Shown here: positions 58,723-64,000 of the stretch, one piece after another
Layout: every line of letters starts with the position of its first letter
Position numbering within the stretch: the first letter of the stretch is position 1
DNA from: Dactylosporangium sucinum
GTDB lineage: Bacteria; Actinomycetota; Actinomycetes; Mycobacteriales; Micromonosporaceae
Length of the DNA: 64,000 nucleotides
Assembly: GCF_014647515.1 (NCBI RefSeq)
Contig: NZ_BMPI01000002.1
Location: 235,484-299,483, forward strand
Direction: 5' to 3'
Translations under genes and position numbers: made by a program
The notes under the pieces: model-generated
What the model saw: the letters and a program-made list of their open reading frames with translations, nothing else
Database searches by the model: none
Told to the model about the DNA's origin: nothing

Positions 58723-59283
58723 ATGACCAAGGTCGGAATCATCCTCGGCAGCACGCGTCCCGGGCGCGCCGGCGAGTCGGTGGCGAAGTGGGTCTACGAC
58801 ATCGCCTCGCGACGCACGGATGCCGAGTTCGAGCTCGTCGACCTGCTCGACTACAACCTGCCGCACCTGGACGAGGCGATGCCGCCGGCCATGGGGCAGT
58901 ACGCGAACGAGCACACCAAGCAGTGGGCCGCGAAGATCGCCTCGTTCGACGCGTTCGTGTTCGTGACGCCGGAGTACAACCACTCGACGAGCGGCGCACT
59001 GAAGAACGCGATCGACTTCCTGTACTCGGAGTGGAACAACAAGGCCGCCGGCTTCGTCAGCTACGGCAGCGCCGGCGGCACGCGCGCGGTCGAGCACCTG
59101 CGCCTGATCATGGGCGAGCTGCAGGTCGCGGACGTGCGCGCGCAGGTGGCGCTGTCGCTGTACACCGACTTCGAGAACTGGACCGTGTTCAAGCCGGCGC
59201 CGCAGCACGAGGGCACCCTGAACACGGTGCTCGACCAGGTCGTGGCCTGGGGCAGGGCGCTGGAGCCGGTGCGCAAGGGGTAG
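58723..59283 (+). CDS. NADPH-dependent FMN reductase family protein
   Basis: 186 residues. Flavodoxin-like fold: VGIILGSTRPGRAGESVAKWVYD (FMN phosphate loop) and FVTPEYNHSTSGALKNAIDFLY (family signature). Reduces FMN, quinones or azo compounds with NADPH. Control by the divergent MarR protein suggests a role in handling quinones or aromatic toxicants. Confidence 0.93.
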   Translation: MTKVGIILGSTRPGRAGESVAKWVYDIASRRTDAEFELVDLLDYNLPHLDEAMPPAMGQYANEHTKQWAAKIASFDAFVFVTPEYNHSTSGALKNAIDFLYSEWNNKAAGFVSYGSAGGTRAVEHLRLIMGELQVADVRAQVALSLYTDFENWTVFKPAPQHEGTLNTVLDQVVAWGRALEPVRKG

Positions 59284-59304
59284 CGCTTCGACGGGGGTTG
59301 GACC

Positions 59305-59343
59305 AGCCGGCCGGTGGCTTTGAGGGAGGTCTACCGGCCGGCT
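59305..59343. terminator. Bidirectional terminator
   Basis: Perfect 11-bp arms AGCCGGCCGGT (59305-59315) and complement (59333-59343), 17-nt loop, between the convergent reductase and WYL-regulator genes. Confidence 0.75.
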
Positions 59344-60318
59344 TCACACTGCTCTCGAGAACCGGTCGGCGAGCACGGTCGCGGCCGCCTTCAGCTCGTC
59401 CGGGCCCTCGATCTCGATGTCGACGTCGAACATGCCGAGCCACGCCGCCAGCCCGGCCCACGACCAGCTGCTCGCCGTCACCCGGCAGCTCTCGGCGGTG
59501 ACGACCTCGACGATCGCCTGCCCCCGCGCCCAGTCGTTCACGGCCGCGGCCGGCGCCTGCAGGACCGCCGAGCCCCGGCAGGGCAGGTGGTCCTGCCGCT
59601 CGAACCGCTCGGCCACGAACGCCGCCACGTCCGGCGCCGGCAGGGGCCGGGGCGTGAACCGGGGGCCGTTGGGTGACCGCGGCGTCATGCGGTCCACGCG
59701 GTACGTCCGCCAGTCGCCGCGATCGAGATCCCACCCGATCAGGTACCACCGCCCGCCCCACGTCACCAGATGGTGCGGCTCGGTCCGCCGCGGCGGGCGC
59801 AGCTGCTCCGGCTCCCCCTCCAGGAACTCGCGCCGCCCGGTGTAGTCGAACCGCAGCACCTCCCTCGCGCGTACCGCGAGGCCGACGGTGAGCAGCACCT
59901 CAGCGTCGACGTCGGTGTCCCAGCGCCGTCCCTTCACCACCCGGGTGACCTGGAGCGCGTCGACCCGGTGGCGCAGCCGGGCCGGCATCACCTGCCGGAC
60001 GGTCGCCAGGGCGCGCAGCGCCGCCTCCTCCACGCCCTGCACGCTCATCGTCGCCGTCTGCAGCGCGACCGCCACGGCGACGGCCTGGTCGTCGTCGAAG
60101 AGCAGCGGGGGCAGCTCGGAGCCGGCGTCGAGGCGGTACCCGCCCTCGGGGCCGCGGGTCGCCACCACGGGATAGCCCAGCTCACGGAGGCGGTCGACAT
60201 CCCGCCGTACCGTCCGCGGGCTCACCTCCAGCCGGTCCGCGAGGGTCTGGCCGGGCCAGTCGCGCCGCGCCTGCAGCAGGGACAGGAGCGCGAGCAGCCG
60301 GGCCGAGGTCTCCAACAT
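59344..60318 (-). CDS. YafY-type regulator with HTH and WYL domain
   Basis: 324 residues. HTH_11 at 1-60 (LLSLLQARRDWPGQTLADRLEVSPRTVRRDVDRLRELGYPV), WYL domain about 135-215 (LRFDYTGRREFLEGEP, PHHLVTWGGRWYLIGWDLD), and a C-terminal WCX part. Divergent from the ABC exporter, probably its repressor. Confidence 0.92.
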   Translation of the reverse strand: MLETSARLLALLSLLQARRDWPGQTLADRLEVSPRTVRRDVDRLRELGYPVVATRGPEGGYRLDAGSELPPLLFDDDQAVAVAVALQTATMSVQGVEEAALRALATVRQVMPARLRHRVDALQVTRVVKGRRWDTDVDAEVLLTVGLAVRAREVLRFDYTGRREFLEGEPEQLRPPRRTEPHHLVTWGGRWYLIGWDLDRGDWRTYRVDRMTPRSPNGPRFTPRPLPAPDVAAFVAERFERQDHLPCRGSAVLQAPAAAVNDWARGQAIVEVVTAESCRVTASSWSWAGLAAWLGMFDVDIEIEGPDELKAAATVLADRFSRAV

Positions 60319-60342
60319 GCTGTTCAGTATTCCGCCCGATGC

Positions 60343-60357
60343 GGACAGAAGCTGTCC
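60343..60357. promoter_or_regulatory. Operator candidate GGACAG-AAG-CTGTCC
   Basis: Perfect 6-bp arms between the divergent WYL regulator and ABC exporter genes. Confidence 0.6.
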
Positions 60358-60408
60358 TGAACCCCGGGCAGAGTCGTGGTTGCTTCCGGTTGTTTGAAAG
60401 GGGCTTCC

Positions 60409-61344
60409 GTGATCACCACCCGTGGACTGACGAAGGACTTCGTGGTCAACAAGAAGACGACCGTCCATGCCGTGCGAGGGATCAACCTCGATATCGGTCC
60501 CGGCGAGCTGGTGGCCGTGCTCGGCCCCAACGGCGCGGGCAAGACCACCACCATGCGCATGCTCACCACGCTCATCGCGCCGACGGCCGGCACCGCGACC
60601 GTGGCCGGGCACGACGTCGTCCGGGCGGCCGCCGAGGTGCGGCGGCGGATCGGGTACGTCGGGCAGGGCAACGGCGCCGCCCACACCCAACTGGTCGGCG
60701 ACGAGCTGCAGGTGCAGGGCCGCATCTACGGGCTGGACCGGCGTACCGCCGCCCGCCGCGCGGACGAGCTGCTGGCGGCGCTCGACCTGGCCGAGCTCGG
60801 CAAGCGGAAGGTCACCGACCTGTCCGGCGGCCAGCGGCGCCGGCTGGACGTGGCGATCGGGCTGGTGCACGCGCCGTCGCTGCTGTTTCTCGACGAGCCG
60901 TCGACCGGCCTCGACCCGCAGAACCGGGCCAACCTGTGGACGCACATCCAGCGGATGCGGGCCGAGTTCGCGATGACGATCGTGCTCACCACGCACTACC
61001 TCGACGAGGCCGACACGATGGCCGAGCGGGTGGTGATCGTCGACCACGGCGAGGTGATCGCCGACGACACGCCGGCCGCGCTGAAGGCGAAGCTGGCCGG
61101 TGACCTGCTGGTGGCCACCGGCGACGGGCCCGCCCTGGCGCCGCTCGCCACGGCGCTGCCGGGCGCACGGGATCTCACGGTGACCGATGCCGGGATCGAG
61201 GTCCGCGTCAATGACGGGCCCGCCGCACTGCCGGAGCTTGTGCACGCGGCCGGGGTACACCTGCGAACCGCCGAAGTCCGTCGACCGACCCTCGACGACG
61301 TCTTTCTCGCCCTGACCGGCCGCAACCTCCGGGAGAACTCATGA
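60409..61344 (+). CDS. ABC exporter ATPase (DrrA type)
   Basis: 311 residues from GTG 60409 with GAAAGGGG upstream. Walker A GPNGAGKTT (39-47), signature LSGGQRRRL, Walker B LLFLDEPSTGLDP, H-loop TTHYLDEAD, and the DrrA-type C-terminal part (EVRRPTLDDVFLALTGR). Drives efflux with the permease encoded next. Confidence 0.94.
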   Translation: MITTRGLTKDFVVNKKTTVHAVRGINLDIGPGELVAVLGPNGAGKTTTMRMLTTLIAPTAGTATVAGHDVVRAAAEVRRRIGYVGQGNGAAHTQLVGDELQVQGRIYGLDRRTAARRADELLAALDLAELGKRKVTDLSGGQRRRLDVAIGLVHAPSLLFLDEPSTGLDPQNRANLWTHIQRMRAEFAMTIVLTTHYLDEADTMAERVVIVDHGEVIADDTPAALKAKLAGDLLVATGDGPALAPLATALPGARDLTVTDAGIEVRVNDGPAALPELVHAAGVHLRTAEVRRPTLDDVFLALTGRNLRENS

Positions 61345-62141
61345 GCACCCTGTCCGTGGCTCCGAGCGGTGGCGTCCGCGGCCTCGTCCGCGACGCCGGC
61401 ATCGTCGCCGGCCGCGAGCTGCGCCCGCTCGTCCGCTCGCCGTTCTCGCTGATCTTCGGGATGATCCAGCCGCTGGTGTTCCTGGCGCTGTTCGGCCCGC
61501 TGCTGGCGGGCTCCCTGTCCGGCTCGTCGCGCGGCCTCGGGTCCGACGTGTGGCAGTGGTTCGTCCCGGCGATCCTGGTGATGACGACGCTGTTCGGCAC
61601 GTCGACCGTCGGCGCGAACCTGCTGGGCGAGTTTCTCACCGGCGCTCATGAGCGGATGCTGGTGACGCCGCTGAGCCGCCAGTCGCTGCTGGTCGGCCGG
61701 GCATTGAAGGAGCTGGTACCGCTGGCCGGCCAGGCCGTGATCATCGTCCTGGTGATGCTGCCGTTCGGCTTCGACCTGTACCCGGCCGGCGCCCTCCTCG
61801 GCCTCGTCCTGCTGACGCTGTTCGGCATCGGCCTCGGCTCGCTGAGCTACGCCCTGGCGGTCGCGGTCCGCCGCACCGACTGGATGTTCTGGGTGGTACA
61901 CCAGACGCTGCTGTTCCCGCTGATGATCCTCTCGGGCATGCTGCTGCCGCTGGAGACGGGCCCGGCCTGGATGCGCACGGCCGCGGAGTTCAACCCGCTC
62001 GCGCACATGGTGACCGCGGAGCGCCTGCTGTTCGCCGGCCGGATCGGCGAGGCGGACGTGGCGTGGGGCTTCGTGGCGGCGGCCGCCACGGCGCTGGTGG
62101 GCCTGTGGGTCGGCATCCGCGCGATGCACCGCTCCACGTAA
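61341..62141 (+). CDS. ABC-2 type exporter permease (DrrB type)
   Basis: 266 residues, six membrane segments; ABC-2 pattern GRELRPLVRSPFSLIFGMIQPLVFLALFG and GEFLTGAHERMLVTPLSRQSLLVGRALKE. ATGA overlap with the ATPase gene. Daunorubicin-resistance-type exporters move hydrophobic compounds outward. Confidence 0.93.
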   Translation: MSTLSVAPSGGVRGLVRDAGIVAGRELRPLVRSPFSLIFGMIQPLVFLALFGPLLAGSLSGSSRGLGSDVWQWFVPAILVMTTLFGTSTVGANLLGEFLTGAHERMLVTPLSRQSLLVGRALKELVPLAGQAVIIVLVMLPFGFDLYPAGALLGLVLLTLFGIGLGSLSYALAVAVRRTDWMFWVVHQTLLFPLMILSGMLLPLETGPAWMRTAAEFNPLAHMVTAERLLFAGRIGEADVAWGFVAAAATALVGLWVGIRAMHRST

Positions 62142-62185
62142 CCCCCCACCCGCCCCGCCGCCGCCCGCCGCCCGCCGCCCCATGT

Positions 62186-62269
62186 CCGCGTCGATCTTGC
62201 AGTTGTGGTGCCGCAACACTCCCGGAATGCTCCGGTTTGTCAACCACCACAACTGCAAGATCGACGCGG
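62186..62269. repeat. Long palindromic repeat, family A copy 2
   Basis: Perfect 25-bp arms (62186-62210 and 62245-62269; CGATCTTGCAGTTGTGGTG inward) around a 34-nt loop related to that of 2503-2586. It lies between convergent genes (exporter permease and rluB), where it could act as a terminator. Confidence 0.88.
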
Positions 62270-62319
62270 CGTGGTGGGCGCCCGGCCCGCGGTCCGGCGC
62301 GCCCGACCCGCGGGCCGGG

Positions 62320-63123
62320 CTACTCGCCGACGGCCTTGAAGAGGGCGCCGATCTCGGCCTGGGACAGGTGCCGGGTCCGGCCGGGCCGCAGGTCGCCGAG
62401 CCGGATCGGCCCGATCTGCGTCCGGATGAGCCGCTGCACCGGGAACCCGACCGCGTCGAACATCCGCCGCACGATGTGGTTGCGCCCCTCGTGGAGGACG
62501 ACCTCGACGAGGGCGACCTTCCCGTACGCGTCCACGACCCGGAACGAGTCCACCTTGACCGGCCCGTCCTCCAGCGTGACCCCGGCCTTCAGCTCCCGCC
62601 CCATCGCGCGCGGGACGGGCCCGGGGATCTCGACCTGGTACGTCTTGGCGACCTCGTACGACGGGTGCATCAGCTTGTGGGCCAGCCCGCCGTCGTTGGT
62701 GAGCAGCAGCAGCCCCTCGCTGTCGGCGTCGAGCCGCCCGACGTGGAAGACACGCGTGTCGATGTTCGGCAGCAGGTCCGCGATCGCGTCGCGCCCCTTG
62801 TCGTCGTCCATCGTCGACACCACCCCGCGCGGCTTGTTCAACGCGAGGTACACGAGCCGCGTGTCGGTCACGAGCCGCTGCCCGTTGACGTGGATGGCGT
62901 CACGCACGGCGTCGGCCTTGTCGCCGAGCGTTGCCTCCTTTCCGTTGACGGTGACCCGCCCCTCGTCGATCATGCGCTCGCAGGTGCGCCGCGACCCGAG
63001 CCCCGCGGCGGCGAGGATCTTCTGCAGCCGCTCAGGGTTGCGCGGCGGTTGCGCGTCGGGCGGCGCGTCGAACGCGGACGAGGTGAACTCTTCGGCATCA
63101 GCGCTGGGCATCGGCGATCTCAT
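62320..63123 (-). CDS. rluB: 23S rRNA pseudouridine synthase RluB type
   Basis: 267 residues. S4 RNA-binding domain (RLQKILAAAGLGSRRTCERMI), then the RluB/RsuA catalytic motif VGRLDADSEGLLLLTNDG with the nucleophilic Asp, and EGRNHIVRRMFDAVGFPV. N-terminal 30 residues are an acidic, unconserved leader; ATG 63111 is an alternative start. Overlaps scpB by 26 bp, the common actinobacterial scpA-scpB-rluB order. Confidence 0.93.
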   Translation of the reverse strand: MRSPMPSADAEEFTSSAFDAPPDAQPPRNPERLQKILAAAGLGSRRTCERMIDEGRVTVNGKEATLGDKADAVRDAIHVNGQRLVTDTRLVYLALNKPRGVVSTMDDDKGRDAIADLLPNIDTRVFHVGRLDADSEGLLLLTNDGGLAHKLMHPSYEVAKTYQVEIPGPVPRAMGRELKAGVTLEDGPVKVDSFRVVDAYGKVALVEVVLHEGRNHIVRRMFDAVGFPVQRLIRTQIGPIRLGDLRPGRTRHLSQAEIGALFKAVGE

Positions 63124-64000
63124 CTATGTCGTCGGGCAGGAACGGGGCGAGCGGGGGCAGCTGGTCGACGTTGTCGAGCCCGAGCTTCTCCAGGAACAGC
63201 GTGGTGGTGCGGTAGAGGAACGCGCCGCTCTCCGGCTCGCTCCCGACCTCCTCGATCAGCCCCCTGGTAACCAGCGTACGGACCACGCCGTCACAGTTGA
63301 CGCCGCGGATGGCCGAAATCCGCGACCGCGTGACCGGCTGCTTGTACGCGACCACGGCCAGTGTCTCCAGGGCAGCCTGCGTCAGCCGAACCTGCTGCCC
63401 GTCGAGCACGAACTTCTCAACATACGAGGCGTACTCCGGCCGCGTGTACAGCCGCCACCCGCCGGCAACGCGCCGCAGGTCAAAGCCGAGCCCCATCGAG
63501 GTGTACTGCCGGGAGATCTCCTCAAGCACCACCCGCACCCGATCAACAGGCTGCTCCAACACCTGGGCGAGCGTCATCTCGCTGGCGGGCTCGTCGACAA
63601 TGAGCAAAATCGCCTCAACGGCCCCGCGCAGCTCATTCTCGGACATAACGACCGGCTCGTCAGCGGGCGCCTGAAGATTGTCGACGGCAAACAGCACATC
63701 GGCGTCGGCCGCCTCGCCGCCACTGGCATCGACCGAGCCAGCTTCGGCGACGTCAACAACGCTCACTTCGGGAAGATCGGAGGCGCTCTCTTCAGTGACA
63801 TCGACGGCGGACACTTCCTGGCCGTCATCGACCACAGCTGCTTCCGCGTCATCGATCACAGGCATTTCGTCGATCGCAGGCGCTTCCGCGTCAGTGATCG
63901 CCGCCTCTTCCCCACCATCGATCGCTAGCGATTCTGCGGCTTCGACGGGCGGCTCGGCCAGGACATCGAGCGGCGGCTCGACCACGACATCGGCCGGCGG
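63098..64000 (-). CDS. scpB: Chromosome segregation/condensation protein ScpB with acidic N-terminal extension (5' end may lie outside)
   Basis: The ScpB core starts near MSENELRGAVEAILLIVDEP and contains SMGLGFDLRRVAGGWRLYTRPEYASYVEKFV and TLAVVAYKQPVTRSRISAIRGVN (two winged helices). It partners ScpA and SMC. Upstream of the core about 110 residues are open to the window edge, rich in Asp, Glu, Ala and Val (AIDEMPVIDDAEAAVVDDG); there is no clear ribosome-binding site at the core ATG, so the extension is probably translated and the true start may be beyond 64000. Confidence 0.85.
   Translation of the reverse strand, partial: PPADVVVEPPLDVLAEPPVEAAESLAIDGGEEAAITDAEAPAIDEMPVIDDAEAAVVDDGQEVSAVDVTEESASDLPEVSVVDVAEAGSVDASGGEAADADVLFAVDNLQAPADEPVVMSENELRGAVEAILLIVDEPASEMTLAQVLEQPVDRVRVVLEEISRQYTSMGLGFDLRRVAGGWRLYTRPEYASYVEKFVLDGQQVRLTQAALETLAVVAYKQPVTRSRISAIRGVNCDGVVRTLVTRGLIEEVGSEPESGAFLYRTTTLFLEKLGLDNVDQLPPLAPFLPDDIDEIADAQR

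Noticed and set aside
1..64000. CRISPR arrays, insertion sequences, prophage genes, rRNA genes, biosynthetic megasynthases
   Set aside because: None were found on either strand; there are no transposases, integrases, repeats with spacers or PKS/NRPS motifs.

Overview
The window is about 72% GC by impression, packed with co-directional genes, and uses GTG and TTG starts freely. This is typical of an actinomycete. A gene for a UDP-MurNAc hydroxylase (NamH type, 53893-55458) implies N-glycolylated peptidoglycan. Together with the secreted hydrolases, TetR/GntR-controlled catabolic clusters and numerous hairpin repeats, it points to Micromonosporaceae or a relative. The family is an inference; the genus cannot be told from this window.

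Layout. 1-13016 looks like one catabolic region: two paralogous amidohydrolases, a branched-chain-amino-acid-type ABC importer (binding protein, permease, fused permease-ATPase, ATPase), and an opposing operon (10803 down to 6595) of CoA-transferase, citryl-CoA-lyase-like protein, extradiol dioxygenase large and small subunits, and an MDR oxidoreductase. Two identical 25-bp operator-like palindromes sit in front of the divergent operons. 13138-17636 holds two (alpha/alpha)6-type glycosidases, including a glycogen-debranching-type enzyme. 18985-22878 is a large secreted modular protein (ThuA, sorbosone-dehydrogenase-like propeller, PKD, CBM6, two discoidin domains). 22912-29398 holds an acyl-CoA-binding protein, two MDR reductases, a TetR regulator, an ankyrin protein with a DPAAF minisatellite, an odd tRNA-like gene, and a DUF488 protein. 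29729-32452 has a SARP-like regulator and a NarL-type two-component pair. 32659-42862 is a second catabolic region: TetR/cyclase/TPP-enzyme/beta-propeller/intradiol-dioxygenase operon, a secreted hydrolase, HMG-CoA-lyase-like protein, and a GntR/CoA-transferase/isochorismatase operon. 42985-46552 holds a secreted S37 peptidase, a small kinase, a membrane protein and an MFS exporter with its ArsR repressor. 47200-52852 is a trypsin-like protease, MoxR-DUF58-VWA-VWA and Hsp20 block, the Hsp20 gene having an HspR-type HAIR operator. 53274-64000 contains mostly core genes (namH, der, cmk, rluB, scpB) with inserted regulator/reductase and regulator/ABC-exporter pairs.

Most striking at sequence level are several families of short repeats shared across the window: (A) an 84-bp palindrome present twice, 60 kb apart, with a conserved 34-nt loop; (B/C) 52-64-bp hairpins between genes, two of which show a compensatory base-pair change; (D) a 17-bp core, CCGGAGCGAAGCGGAGG, usually flanked by inverted arms, which in three operons supplies the ribosome-binding site of the next gene and in one has been translated into the tail of a dioxygenase. 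A tRNA-like gene without U33 and with a 10-bp acceptor helix, and a stand-alone histidine-kinase dimerisation domain that has lost its histidine, are further candidates for something undescribed. The most testable new-pathway idea is that the 6595-10803 operon ends a ring-cleavage route by CoA activation and a citrate-type retro-Claisen cleavage instead of the usual aldolase.
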